64,000 bases of DNA from Fimenecus sp045631225 (GCA_045631225.1 JAZQUG010000008.1:46591-110590), one strand, 5' to 3'; counted from the stretch's first letter, positions 36,993 to 44,957 are shown. The notes: generated by a model from the sequence alone, not told the origin. Program-made: numbers and translations.

Positions 36993-37020
36993 TAAACGGT
37001 CAATTAAAGACCGTTTATTT
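36990..37020 (-). terminator. Terminator of the agrA-agrC operon
   Basis: AAATAAACGGTC and GACCGTTTATTT form a 12-bp stem with a 7-nt loop and are followed by TTTTTTTG on the minus strand. The stem touches the stop codon of agrC and is the same as the stem at 22281-22309. Confidence 0.85.
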
Positions 37021-38309
37021 TACGCGGGTATCAGGATAATAATTTTAAATTCGTTGTTATTGTATGCCCATTCAAGTTCACCGTTATATTTGTTTAATGC
37101 TTTTATAACGCTTTTCATACCGTATCCGTGAATGTTTTTATTAGATTTAGTTGTAACAAGGTTGTTTTTATCTTCGATAGGTTTGGTTGAGCAACTGTTT
37201 TTCAAAATAATTTTATGAAATTTATTATCACTTTCTAATGATAAACTTATATATGGATTATTTTCTTTTTCTGCACTTTCTATAGCATTTCTCAATAAAT
37301 TATCGAGAATAGCGGAAATATCATAATCACTGATAAATGAAAGATTCTCATTTATCGAAAGTATGTTGAATTCTATATTTTTATCTTTACATAAAAGATA
37401 GTACTTGTTAATAATCACATCTAACAATCGATTTTTTGTTTTAGCTTTCACAGATATCTCGTTTGACTTATTATATATTTCTTGAATATAATTTTTTACT
37501 TTTTCTTCATCGGTAAGATTACTAATATTAATCAAATTATTACGGATATCATGAATAAAAATCCTTGTTTCTTCATCTTTTTTTTCAAGTATATCAAGAT
37601 ATTCCAAATTGATAGATTGCTTCTGTTCAACCATTTCCATATCATGTAACTTCTTTTGGTTTGCAATTGTTCTTTCATGAATGAAAAAAACAACAATAAT
37701 AGCAAAAAACATAAATATCTCACTTAATACAAAAAGTACATTAGTATTAGTATTTGATTCATAATAAATATTTTGGTAACGGAAAACCATTGTTATAAAA
37801 AAGGTTGTTGAAGGTAATATAGTAAGGAGAATTGACGACATTAATCCGTCTTTACTTCTTGTTCTTTTTGAAAATGAAGAAATAATTGCTAGTAATGCAA
37901 AATAAATAAACTTTGATGCAAATGCTTCTTCAACAAATAATATGGAATCATTTTCATATCCATTAACAGCAATATTGAAAAAAGCAGAGATAAGAAAAAA
38001 TACTATGTATTCAGAAATATTCATTACTGCAACAAGTAGAAGTGCATGAAATATAGACAATTTCCAATCACATTTGAAGGCAATAAAAAATGTTAAAAAG
38101 AACAAAATTATGGTCGAAGCTATATTAACAACAAATGATGAAAATATTAGAAGTAATATCCATAGTATAATATTGAAAAAAACACAAGTTATAAAAGATG
38201 TTTTTGCGTCTCTCTTATATTCGAATAATCGGTGACCATACCAAAAAATGATATAAGAACTTAAAATATATGAAAAAAACATTGTGATGGCAAAAAGTGA
38301 TTGACTCAT
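37020..38309 (-). CDS. agrC: AgrC-like sensor histidine kinase (HPK10)
   Basis: The 429-residue protein has six or seven N-terminal hydrophobic segments (residues 1-212), as in peptide-sensing kinases, then a short coiled linker and a HPK10 kinase core. The phosphorylated histidine is H253 in FIHDIRNNL, the N box is LLRNAIESAE and the G box HGYGMKSV. It would sense the cyclic peptide made from the nearby AgrD and pass phosphate to the AgrA protein encoded 4 nt upstream in the same transcript. The ribosome binding site AGAGGGG lies within the end of agrA. It closes at the terminator 36990-37020. Family assignment is firm; the peptide partner is inferred. Confidence 0.85.
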   Translation of the reverse strand: MSQSLFAITMFFSYILSSYIIFWYGHRLFEYKRDAKTSFITCVFFNIILWILLLIFSSFVVNIASTIILFFLTFFIAFKCDWKLSIFHALLLVAVMNISEYIVFFLISAFFNIAVNGYENDSILFVEEAFASKFIYFALLAIISSFSKRTRSKDGLMSSILLTILPSTTFFITMVFRYQNIYYESNTNTNVLFVLSEIFMFFAIIVVFFIHERTIANQKKLHDMEMVEQKQSINLEYLDILEKKDEETRIFIHDIRNNLINISNLTDEEKVKNYIQEIYNKSNEISVKAKTKNRLLDVIINKYYLLCKDKNIEFNILSINENLSFISDYDISAILDNLLRNAIESAEKENNPYISLSLESDNKFHKIILKNSCSTKPIEDKNNLVTTKSNKNIHGYGMKSVIKALNKYNGELEWAYNNNEFKIIILIPA

Positions 38310-38312
38310 TTG

Positions 38313-39020
38313 TTATACCCCTCTTTCTGCAAATAAAAACATTTTCGTTCTAAACTCTTGTTGTTTTTTTGCTGCAATCGATATTTCGATATTGCTATTA
38401 CAATATGATAAAATAAGCGATTTTCGAGTAAAGCTCTTGATGTAGTTAAAATTTATAATAAAGCTTGAATGTGGTGAATAAAAAATTAATTCGTTTAGTA
38501 TATTTTTCCAATACTCAATTTTTTTTTTAGAAACATATTCACCATTTGTCGTTACAATTTTAGTTTTTCTTTTATAAGACTCACAATATACAATTGAACC
38601 TGTAGGTATTACTATGGATTCGTTATTTGCACAAATTACTTTAACATCTTTGCTTGATATTGAAAGTAATGCTGAATCTAATGAACGGTATAATCGAGGA
38701 ACATCCAACGGCTTTTGTAAAAATCTGTAAGCTCCAATGTCAAAAGCATCATCAAGATAATCTGAATAAGCAGTTATCATAAAAACAACGTTATTTGGAT
38801 ATTTTTGCTTTAAAACTTTTCCGGTTTCAATTCCATCCAACATAGGCATTTCAACATCAAGAAAAGCCATATCGAAGTTTATTTCACTATTTAGCAAATC
38901 TTCACCATTATCAAAATCATATATTTCTACATCAATTAATTTTTCTGAAAAATAGTTAGAAAGTGCATATTTAATTTCATTTCTTGCTAGAATTTCGTCA
39001 TCACATATTGCTATTTTCAT
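38313..39020 (-). CDS. agrA: AgrA-like response regulator (receiver + LytTR)
   Basis: The 235-residue protein has a CheY-like receiver (residues 1-120) with the acidic pair D7/D8, the phosphorylation site D55 in AFLDVEMP, T83 and K103 in LQKP, then a LytTR DNA-binding domain from about residue 130 (SIVYCESYKRKTKIV, SSFIINFNYIKSF). LytTR proteins bind two short direct repeats about 21 bp apart beside the -35 box. Four surface-protein genes in this window have paired boxes with that period, which makes them candidate targets. The start follows GGAGG. A strong terminator hairpin lies 19 nt upstream, between it and the XRE gene. Confidence 0.85.
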   Translation of the reverse strand: MKIAICDDEILARNEIKYALSNYFSEKLIDVEIYDFDNGEDLLNSEINFDMAFLDVEMPMLDGIETGKVLKQKYPNNVVFMITAYSDYLDDAFDIGAYRFLQKPLDVPRLYRSLDSALLSISSKDVKVICANNESIVIPTGSIVYCESYKRKTKIVTTNGEYVSKKKIEYWKNILNELIFYSPHSSFIINFNYIKSFTRKSLILSYCNSNIEISIAAKKQQEFRTKMFLFAERGV

Positions 39021-39038
39021 CGTTTAACCTCCAAATAA

Positions 39039-39072
39039 AATGCCGTAAACTATATTTTTAGTTTACGGCATT
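39039..39072 (-). terminator. Terminator between the XRE gene and agrA
   Basis: AATGCCGTAAACTA and TAGTTTACGGCATT form a perfect 14-bp stem with a 6-nt loop, followed on the minus strand by TTTATTTGGAGG. Because agrA starts 19 nt later, read-through here would decide whether agrAC is expressed from the XRE promoter. Confidence 0.85.
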
Positions 39073-39091
39073 AGTTTTAAATTGTCAAATA

Positions 39092-39418
39092 TTAATTTTT
39101 ATGATGATTTTCAGCAATAGCTTTTACAATAATTTTTATTGTTTGAATTTCATCTTCGTTACATTCACGAAGATATTCTTCTATTTCGTTGAACTTGTTT
39201 TTCTTTACAACACCAAGCGTAAAATAATCGATTGTTACACCCAAGCAAGTAGCTATATCATATAACAATTCAATGTTTGCCTTGGTTCGTCCTGTTTCAA
39301 TAGCAGAGATGTGTTTTACAGAAACTTCAACTTTTTCTGCTAACTCTTCTTGTGTTATTTTCATTTTTCTTCTCTGGGTACTTATTCTAAACCCCATCAT
39401 TTTTAAATTTAATTTCAT
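39092..39418 (-). CDS. XRE-family transcriptional regulator
   Basis: The 108-residue protein carries a Cro/CI-type helix-turn-helix at residues about 10-68 (ISTQRRKMKITQEELAEKVE, VKHISAIETGRTKANIELL, LGVTIDYFTLG) and a short C-terminal helix. It is divergent from agrDB, and the palindrome 39467-39492 in the gap between them is a likely operator. It may therefore repress itself and the agr genes. It is cotranscribed with agrAC only if the terminator at 39039-39072 is passed. Confidence 0.8.
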   Translation of the reverse strand: MKLNLKMMGFRISTQRRKMKITQEELAEKVEVSVKHISAIETGRTKANIELLYDIATCLGVTIDYFTLGVVKKNKFNEIEEYLRECNEDEIQTIKIIVKAIAENHHKN

Positions 39419-39466
39419 ATAACCACCAATGTAATTGTATCATTGTATAAAACCAAACAACACATA

Positions 39467-39492
39467 CTTTTATTAGATAATTCTAATAAAAG
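39467..39492. promoter_or_regulatory. Palindromic operator in the agr divergent promoter region
   Basis: CTTTTATTAGA and TCTAATAAAAG are perfect 11-bp arms around TAAT. The right side overlaps the -35 position of a promoter for agrDB whose -10 is TATAAT at 39497-39502. The fit to a dimeric XRE regulator is good but unproved. Confidence 0.5.
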
Positions 39493-39496
39493 GTTA

Positions 39497-39502
39497 TATA
39501 AT
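39497..39502 (+). promoter_or_regulatory. Promoter -10 of agrDB
   Basis: TATAAT with TTAGAT as a weak -35 box (39473-39478, spacer 18). It lies about 130 nt upstream of agrD, leaving a long AT-rich leader. Confidence 0.45.
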
Positions 39503-39634
39503 TTACTTTGTATTAGGGGAAAAAACCTATAAATAGAATTGTAGTTATTTTTACAAATAAATATTACTTTTGTGAAATTGGTATTGAAATACAAATAGAA
39601 AGTGAGTATATTTCATTTGTAGGGAGGTTAAAAA

Positions 39635-39802
39635 ATGAAGTTTAAAAATGAGAAAAAAGAAAAAGCGGCCAAACTTTTAAAAACAATTGTTAATCAGTCA
39701 TTAATCATAGATTCTGATTATATAACGTGTCTTTTTGTTTATCAGCCCAAAGCACCAAAAGAATTAAAAAAGTTTAGTAAAATAAAAAAGAATGATTACT
39801 AA
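39635..39802 (+). CDS. agrD: AgrD-type autoinducing peptide precursor
   Basis: An ATG 7 nt after AGGGAGG starts a 55-residue ORF. It has a lysine-rich amphipathic leader (MKFKNEKKEKAAKLLKTIVN), a core ending in DYITCLFVY, and the charged tail QPKAPKELKKF. Cysteine C32 followed by four hydrophobic or aromatic residues and then P-K-x-P-x-x-L is the hallmark of AgrD: AgrB cuts after the core and a thiolactone forms between the Cys and the new C-terminus, here probably the ring CLFVY. The gene overlaps agrB by 11 nt and precedes it, the reverse of the staphylococcal agrB-agrD order. The family call is secure; the exact mature peptide is inferred. Confidence 0.85.
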   Translation: MKFKNEKKEKAAKLLKTIVNQSLIIDSDYITCLFVYQPKAPKELKKFSKIKKNDY

Positions 39803-40379
39803 TTTATCAACAAGAATTATCGGTGCATTAATAAAAAAATCAATAATTAATGACATGGAACAGGAATTATATATATATGGACTCTTTATGTTATTATCAC
39901 AGACATTATATTTCATTTTAACTTTAATATTTGGAGTTCTGTTGAATATAGTTCTTGAAAGTGTTGTTTTTTATGTTGCATTTCTATTTATAAGAACAAG
40001 TGCAGGTGGGATACATGCTTCAAGTGAATTGAAATGCGAGGTAGCAACTACCTTATCATTATTTTTATGTCTTGGAATTGTAAAACTATGTGACCTTTAT
40101 AATCTTAAGACTGTAATAATTATTTTAACGATAGTTGCTACTGTTTTGATTTTTGTATTGTGTCCATTGGACTCTCCTGAAAAACCACTGACTACAAAAG
40201 AAAAGAAATATTTCCGTAAAAAATCTTGGATAATTTTACTTATAATTTTAACTATTATAGGAGTATCCATGTGTTTTAAAATCAATACCTTAATTTATCC
40301 ATGTTGTATGAGTTTGATTTTGGAAAGTATATTACTCTTTTTAGGAAAAATAAAGGAAATAAGAAAAAAGAATGGATAA
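39792..40379 (+). CDS. agrB: AgrB-type peptide maturation endopeptidase
   Basis: The 195-residue integral membrane protein has the AgrB signature RTSAGGIHASSELKC with catalytic H75 and C82, about six hydrophobic segments, and the PLDSPEKPL loop. It removes the tail of AgrD and helps form the thiolactone. Its start codon lies inside the end of agrD, so the two are translationally coupled. It overlaps the following XRE gene by 8 nt. Confidence 0.9.
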   Translation: MITNLSTRIIGALIKKSIINDMEQELYIYGLFMLLSQTLYFILTLIFGVLLNIVLESVVFYVAFLFIRTSAGGIHASSELKCEVATTLSLFLCLGIVKLCDLYNLKTVIIILTIVATVLIFVLCPLDSPEKPLTTKEKKYFRKKSWIILLIILTIIGVSMCFKINTLIYPCCMSLILESILLFLGKIKEIRKKNG

Positions 40380-40752
40380 TAGTGCATTTGGAATCTTCCT
40401 GAAAGAGAAACGTCAACAAAACGGATTATCGCTTAGAGCATTAGGAAAACAAGTCGAATTATCTCATATTTATTTATATAATATTGAGAGTGGAAAAAAA
40501 GCTCCACCAAATGATGAGATGATTATACGACTTGCAAACGCTCTTAATTTAGATGAGAAATCTCGATTATTATTTTTTGATATTGCTGCTCAATGTAAGT
40601 CTGGTATAGACAGTAATAATTGTTACCTACCTGTTGATATATCGCAGTATCTTAATGAAAATGAAGATGCAAGAAATGTTATTCGTGAAGCTAATCAAAA
40701 AGCAATAAACAACTCGTTTTGGAACGATTTACTAAAGGAATTAAAAGAATAA
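40372..40752 (+). CDS. XRE-family regulator coupled to agrB
   Basis: The 126-residue protein has a helix-turn-helix of the XRE type in residues about 5-60 (GIFLKEKRQQNGLSLRALG, VELSHIYLYNIESGKKAP) and a C-terminal helical part (QYLNENEDARNVIREANQKA). Such proteins are common in mobile elements of Clostridia. It overlaps agrB by 8 nt, so it belongs to the agrDB operon and may give feedback control on it. A terminator follows at once. Confidence 0.8.
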   Translation: MDNSAFGIFLKEKRQQNGLSLRALGKQVELSHIYLYNIESGKKAPPNDEMIIRLANALNLDEKSRLLFFDIAAQCKSGIDSNNCYLPVDISQYLNENEDARNVIREANQKAINNSFWNDLLKELKE

Positions 40753-40779
40753 ATATGTCCCGCAAGGGATATATTTTTT
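40753..40779 (+). terminator. Terminator of the agrDB operon
   Basis: ATATGTCCC and GGGATATAT form a 9-bp stem with loop GCAA (one G-U pair), followed by six T residues. It starts right after the XRE stop codon. Confidence 0.85.
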
Positions 40780-40809
40780 GCTTGTTGTGTTATCCAATGG
40801 AGAACAAAA

Positions 40810-40998
40810 ATGATTGTATTATCGAAATATTTTCAACAAAAAGTTAAAAAAGTGCATTGCCCTGTTTGTGGTGGCAGATTGTGTGATGTCAATTCATCTG
40901 AAAAAGTATTTTTAAATAAAAATGATATGAAAAGCAAGATAGTTTTGAAATGCCACAAATGTAGAAACCAAATAGGAATATCGATGCAGAATAATTAA
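40810..40998 (+). CDS. Small zinc-ribbon protein
   Basis: The 62-residue product has two CxxC pairs, CPVCGGR near residue 17 and CHKCR near residue 50, spaced as in zinc ribbons. The start follows GGAG. It resembles the Com-like and other small zinc ribbons found in mobile elements. Role unknown; nucleic-acid binding is likely. Confidence 0.6.
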   Translation: MIVLSKYFQQKVKKVHCPVCGGRLCDVNSSEKVFLNKNDMKSKIVLKCHKCRNQIGISMQNN

Positions 40999-41026
40999 AT
41001 TATATGTACAGTACTTCATTAAAAAT

Positions 41027-41062
41027 AGAAGTCTGACGATTTCGTCGGACTTCTATTTTTTT
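41027..41062 (+). terminator. Terminator after the zinc-ribbon gene
   Basis: AGAAGTCTGACGA and TCGTCGGACTTCT form a 13-bp stem with one G-U pair, followed by seven T residues. Confidence 0.85.
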
Positions 41063-41085
41063 GTCCTTCGAAAAGAAAGGACATA

Positions 41086-41127
41086 ATGAATCAATATTGG
41101 TTAGCGTATATAGCTAAATATCCATAG
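41086..41127 (+). CDS. 13-residue leader peptide
   Basis: ATG after AAAGGACATA opens MNQYWLAYIAKYP and stops at TAG 41125-41127. The stop codon is also the start of the left arm of a hairpin that hides the next ribosome binding site, so movement of a ribosome through this ORF would affect the downstream gene. It is too short to be judged by composition. Confidence 0.5.
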   Translation: MNQYWLAYIAKYP

Positions 41128-41175
41128 TCTCCTGAATTTTTGAACTTAGAAAACATCAAAAATTTAAGGAGACTA
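41125..41175 (+). promoter_or_regulatory. Hairpin hiding the ribosome binding site of the sigma-like gene
   Basis: TAGTCTCCTGAATTTTTGA (41125-41143) pairs with TCAAAAATTTAAGGAGACTA (41156-41175), with one bulge or mismatch in the middle. The right arm contains AAGGAG (41166-41171), the only good ribosome binding site for the ATG at 41181. This is the layout of translational attenuation or of coupling to the leader peptide at 41086-41127. Confidence 0.65.
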
Positions 41176-41180
41176 TAAAA

Positions 41181-41708
41181 ATGAGTTTTAACAGAAGAAA
41201 TGAATATAAAAGATATATTGCAAAACAGGAAGTTCAAAAAAGAGAGTACATAGCACTTGGTCTTTCTGCAGAACAGATAGAAAAAATACAGTCATTAGAC
41301 AAACAACAGTTTTTGAGTGATATGCGTTTTTATATGCACAATCAATCTTTTGATTATGTTAACGATGACTTTGAAACTGATGAACAAAGTCCACTATTCA
41401 AAAGATTTTTTCATTCTTTAACAACATATCAGGAATCAATTGATAAACACCTTGGTATGGATATTAAAAATGATGAGTTGATAAGTGCAATAAATAAACT
41501 ATCACCAATTCAAAAAGAGATTTTAAAATTGTTGATTAATGGTTGCTCAGTAGAGGAAATAAATAAAATCACAAGAATTCCTTGTCGAACCATTTACTAC
41601 AAAAAGAATCAAATCAAGAATAAGTTACTTCCATCTATGAAAAAACTTTTTCCTGAATGTTTTGATAATGAAAATTGCACATTTGCAGGAGGTAACAAAA
41701 ATGAGTAA
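41181..41708 (+). CDS. Sigma-70 region-4-like protein
   Basis: The 175-residue protein has a helical N-terminal part and, from about residue 105, a sigma-region-4-type helix-turn-helix (INKLSPIQKEILKLLINGCS, VEEINKITRIPCRTIYYKKN). Proteins of this kind lie just upstream of serine recombinases in many clostridial elements and are thought to control them. It overlaps the next gene by 8 nt. Its translation is probably controlled by the leader and hairpin at 41086-41175. Confidence 0.7.
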   Translation: MSFNRRNEYKRYIAKQEVQKREYIALGLSAEQIEKIQSLDKQQFLSDMRFYMHNQSFDYVNDDFETDEQSPLFKRFFHSLTTYQESIDKHLGMDIKNDELISAINKLSPIQKEILKLLINGCSVEEINKITRIPCRTIYYKKNQIKNKLLPSMKKLFPECFDNENCTFAGGNKNE

Positions 41709-41877
41709 ATTAAAGGAGTGGAATTCAGCAGAATACTTTGCAGCTTTAAAACTCATAGAGTTACTCCATTTGGAAGGCTATATTCCAGATTATATGTTCA
41801 GGAATATTTTAGAAGAAGCAGAAGATGATGTTGATACAACACAATTTAAAATTAAAGCAGAAACAATGGAGGAATAA
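41701..41877 (+). CDS. 58-residue protein of the recombinase operon
   Basis: The start is the ATG at 41701 (MSKLKEW), after GGAGG; in-frame codons further left lie inside the preceding gene. The 58 residues (NSAEYFAALKLIELLHLEGY, PDYMFRNILEEAEDD) are helical and acidic. Small ORFs of this length commonly sit between the sigma-like gene and the recombinase in clostridial elements. No function known. Confidence 0.6.
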   Translation: MSKLKEWNSAEYFAALKLIELLHLEGYIPDYMFRNILEEAEDDVDTTQFKIKAETMEE

Positions 41878-41879
41878 AA

Positions 41880-43598
41880 ATGTACGGTATTAATATGGAA
41901 CTTCAAAATCGAAATGTAGTAATTTATGGTCGTGTTTCCACAGAACATGAGGCTCAATTATCAGCATTGGAAAATCAGATGGATTGGTATAAACCTTTTT
42001 TAGCAAGACATCCTGAATGGAATCTAATAGGCACTTATGTTGATGAGGGTATCACAGGAACTTCAGCACAGAAGAGACCACAATTTCTTCAAATGATAAA
42101 GGATGCAAAGAAAAAGAAGTTTGACCTAATCATAACTCGTGAGGTATCTCGTTTTGCAAGAAATACTGTTGATACACTTCAATACACAAGAGAATTAAAG
42201 TCAAAGGGAGTAGAGGTGTATTTTATTAATGATAACATTAAAACTTTTGATGGTGATGGTGAGTTGCGATTAACTATTATGGCTACTCTTGCACAGGATG
42301 AAAGTCGCAAAACATCAGTAAGAGTTAAAAGTGGTCAACAGACATCTATGGAAAAAGGTGTTTTTTATGGTAATGGAAATATTTTAGGTTATGACCGTGT
42401 TGGTAAAGATATGGTCATAAATCCCGAACAAGCAGAAACTGTACGAATGATATTTGATATGTATTTAAGTGGAATGGGTATTACTCAAATAAAGTATGTA
42501 TTAGAAAAAGAGGGTCGATTGACTGCAATGGGGAAAAGTAGTTGGCATGGAACGGTAATTTCACATGTTTTGAGAAATACATTTTATTGTGGAATTATCA
42601 CATATCATAAACAGTATAGTTTAGATTACCTTACTCAAAAAATAGTAAATAATCACGGAGAAATTGAATTGACTCAAGTTGTTGGTACACACGAACCTAT
42701 TGTTTCAAAAGAGGATTTTGACCGAGTTCAGAAAATAATGGAGAGTAAAAGGAGAGAACTTCCACATTTGCATACTGGAATAAGATACGGAGAAAAACCA
42801 CATCGAACTGTATGGGGAAAATTAATGATTTGCTCTTGTGGTCACAAGTTTTCGAGAAGAGTCTGGAATCGAAAAGATGGTTCTTCAAATGTTGGATATA
42901 TTTGTTATACAATTAATAATAAGGGTTCATTACAGACGAGAAAAAACAAAGGATTACCACTTACTGCAACTTGCGACACCCCACAAATACAAGAATGGAA
43001 ACTAAAAATGATGGCGAAATACATATTTGAAAAGTACGTAACAGATACAAGCAGAGTTCTTGAATTGGCACAAGCAATAGTCGAAAAGCATATAACAGAT
43101 AAATATGATGATGTAGATGATAATAGTGAAATCATAAGAAGAAAGGAAGCTGAACTTACAAAACTTAAAAGAAAACTTGATGGATTTATGGAAATGAGGT
43201 CAGAAGGAGAAATTAGCAGGGAAGTATTTCTTGGAAAAAGTGAAGAATTAAATAAAAAGATAGCAATCTTAGAAAATGAGATAAGTAAACTCTCCATAAA
43301 AGATGAGGTGAAATCTCAGGAGGTAATCAATTACAATGAAAAACTTTTGGCATTGAAAGAACTTCTGAATAGTTATGTTGATTTTAAAAATCTCAAAGAT
43401 ATTCCTGAAAATGTTGTTGAAGCATTTATAAAAGAAATACGAGTTTCAAAGGAGGGGATAGATTGGTGTTTTAGAACTGACGAATCAGTTCATAGCTGTA
43501 TTGTAACGGGACGAAAACCCAAAACAAGTGAATTGGTGGAGTTGAACATTGATGACAGGTGCCATTTGGACAAGTGTTTCGCAGGCAGCAATCGCTGA
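41880..43598 (+). CDS. Large serine recombinase (Tn4451/TnpX type)
   Basis: The start lies 7 nt after GGAGG. Residues of about 12-155 form the resolvase domain with the nucleophile S20 in YGRVSTE and the motif REVSRFARNTVD. A recombinase domain and a zinc ribbon (CSCGHKF ... CYTINNKG) follow, then a coiled coil (EIIRRKEAELTKLKRKLDG). At 572 residues it is a normal length for the family. Such enzymes excise and insert whole elements without help. It lies at the right end of the accessory region, and its last six codons coincide with a sequence repeated at 46461-46477, so its 3' end may be formed by the insertion target. The surface/quorum block to its left may be its cargo. Confidence 0.88.
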   Translation: MYGINMELQNRNVVIYGRVSTEHEAQLSALENQMDWYKPFLARHPEWNLIGTYVDEGITGTSAQKRPQFLQMIKDAKKKKFDLIITREVSRFARNTVDTLQYTRELKSKGVEVYFINDNIKTFDGDGELRLTIMATLAQDESRKTSVRVKSGQQTSMEKGVFYGNGNILGYDRVGKDMVINPEQAETVRMIFDMYLSGMGITQIKYVLEKEGRLTAMGKSSWHGTVISHVLRNTFYCGIITYHKQYSLDYLTQKIVNNHGEIELTQVVGTHEPIVSKEDFDRVQKIMESKRRELPHLHTGIRYGEKPHRTVWGKLMICSCGHKFSRRVWNRKDGSSNVGYICYTINNKGSLQTRKNKGLPLTATCDTPQIQEWKLKMMAKYIFEKYVTDTSRVLELAQAIVEKHITDKYDDVDDNSEIIRRKEAELTKLKRKLDGFMEMRSEGEISREVFLGKSEELNKKIAILENEISKLSIKDEVKSQEVINYNEKLLALKELLNSYVDFKNLKDIPENVVEAFIKEIRVSKEGIDWCFRTDESVHSCIVTGRKPKTSELVELNIDDRCHLDKCFAGSNR

Positions 43599-43662
43599 CA
43601 TGAAGTAATTTCTACGGAATAAATAATTCGTAGAGGTCGGCGTCCTCGACGACCCGTATATA
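43582..43662. repeat. Composite intergenic repeat, copy X1
   Basis: Part 1, CAGGCAGCAATCGCTGA (43582-43598) plus ATGAAGTAA, matches 46461-46486 with few differences. Part 2, GTAG.GG with arms GGTCG/CGACC, ending CCCGTATATA (43630-43662), resembles 44958-44989 (GTAGGGG...CCCGCATATA). These look like REP-type palindromes of the chromosome. Beyond the terminator, 43705-43835 holds only the leader of the acyltransferase gene. Confidence 0.5.
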
Positions 43663-43675
43663 AAACAACAAACAT

Positions 43676-43704
43676 TCCCCTTGGAGAAATCCAAGGGGAT
43701 TTTT
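43676..43704 (+). terminator. Terminator (CCCCTTGGA family)
   Basis: TCCCCTTGGA and TCCAAGGGGA form a 10-bp stem with loop GAAA, followed by TTTTT. The same stem ends several other genes to the right. Confidence 0.85.
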
Positions 43705-43835
43705 GAAATAATAGCATAAAATTTTTATATAAGCTTGAAATTAGATCTTATAGATGATAAGATTTAATTTATAATTTTAATATATGGATTTATATTAGTT
43801 AAACAGATAATTTTATTGTATAAGGAGAGATTATA

Positions 43836-44918
43836 GTGGTTAACGTTGACAATAACCATGAAATAATATTGAAAAACTCACAGTGTAAAAGGCATGATTT
43901 TATAGATGTTGCAAAAGGTATCGGCATTTTATTTGTTATTTTTGCACATGTCAATTACACACCTTCCTTGTTGACAATAGTTTATTCATTTCACATGCCA
44001 TTATTCTTTATTTTATCTGGGATGCTTTTTAATCCTGATAGATATTCTAATTTTAAAGCATTTATAAAAAGAAAATTTCAAACACTTATATGTCCTTACA
44101 TATTGTTTTATTTGCTTTCTATATTATTCCGTTTGGTGGTTAGTATTTTAGCTAACAGGGAGAATATAAATATAAATGACTTTGTTGTGTACTTTTCACA
44201 AATGTTTTTATCTCAAGGTTCCGGAAAACTTCCAAATGCACCTCTTTGGTTTGTTACTTGCTTAATGGTTGTAGAAATTATTTATTACTTTATTGCTAAA
44301 TTGAAGAAACCATTAATAATTATTGTATCTATACTGTTAACTTTTTCAGGATGGATTATAGAATCAGATTATATTCCATTTAAGAATGAGTTATTACCAT
44401 GGAGTATTGATTCAGCACTTTTTGCAATAGGCTTCTTTGCGATAGGACATCTGATGTTTGATTATATTTGCAAAATTGTAGGAAAATTCAGAGCAAGTCA
44501 TAATAAAAATGTCATATATATAACAGTATTTATATTGGCTGTTAGTGTATTGATTCCTTTAGCTTTATATAATGGAAAGGTGTCTTTAGGTTCAAAAATA
44601 TTAAACAACGGATTTCTAGTATATTTAACAGGTGTTTTAGGTTCTGTGGCAGTTCTTTCAATGAGTGGTTTGTTTGAAAAAAATAAATTTCTAATGTATT
44701 GTGGAAGAAATTCATTTCAAATTATGGCTGTGCACTATTTAATTAGGGACTTTGTAAGACTGGTATATAGTTTTTTTGATATACCTCTTTATGACAAAAC
44801 AAATTTTGTTGAAACGATATTACCTGTAATTGCAGTTACTTGTTTAAGCTTGTTCTTTACCGTTTTTTATAACAAAATTAAATATGTAATTAAAGAATTT
44901 TGCGGTAAGTCGATTTAA
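43836..44918 (+). CDS. Membrane acyltransferase (acyltransferase 3/OafA-WecH type)
   Basis: The frame starts with GTG after AAGGAG. The 360-residue protein has about ten hydrophobic segments and the family motifs FIDVAKGIGILFVIFAHVN, YSFHMPLFFILSGMLF and, later, PNAPLWFVTCLMVVEI. These integral membrane enzymes move acetyl or similar groups from acyl-CoA to cell-surface sugars. The substrate is unknown. It stands alone, with REP-like repeats on both sides. Confidence 0.85.
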   Translation: MVNVDNNHEIILKNSQCKRHDFIDVAKGIGILFVIFAHVNYTPSLLTIVYSFHMPLFFILSGMLFNPDRYSNFKAFIKRKFQTLICPYILFYLLSILFRLVVSILANRENININDFVVYFSQMFLSQGSGKLPNAPLWFVTCLMVVEIIYYFIAKLKKPLIIIVSILLTFSGWIIESDYIPFKNELLPWSIDSALFAIGFFAIGHLMFDYICKIVGKFRASHNKNVIYITVFILAVSVLIPLALYNGKVSLGSKILNNGFLVYLTGVLGSVAVLSMSGLFEKNKFLMYCGRNSFQIMAVHYLIRDFVRLVYSFFDIPLYDKTNFVETILPVIAVTCLSLFFTVFYNKIKYVIKEFCGKSI

Positions 44919-44957
44919 TGATATGACGATTGTTAACTTGCCTTTTATGAAAATGAA

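Noticed and set aside
12000..37000. CRISPR array
   Set aside because: Repeats in this region are either inside coding repeats (LRR, YD, beta-helix) or scattered palindromes; no regular repeat-spacer pattern exists.
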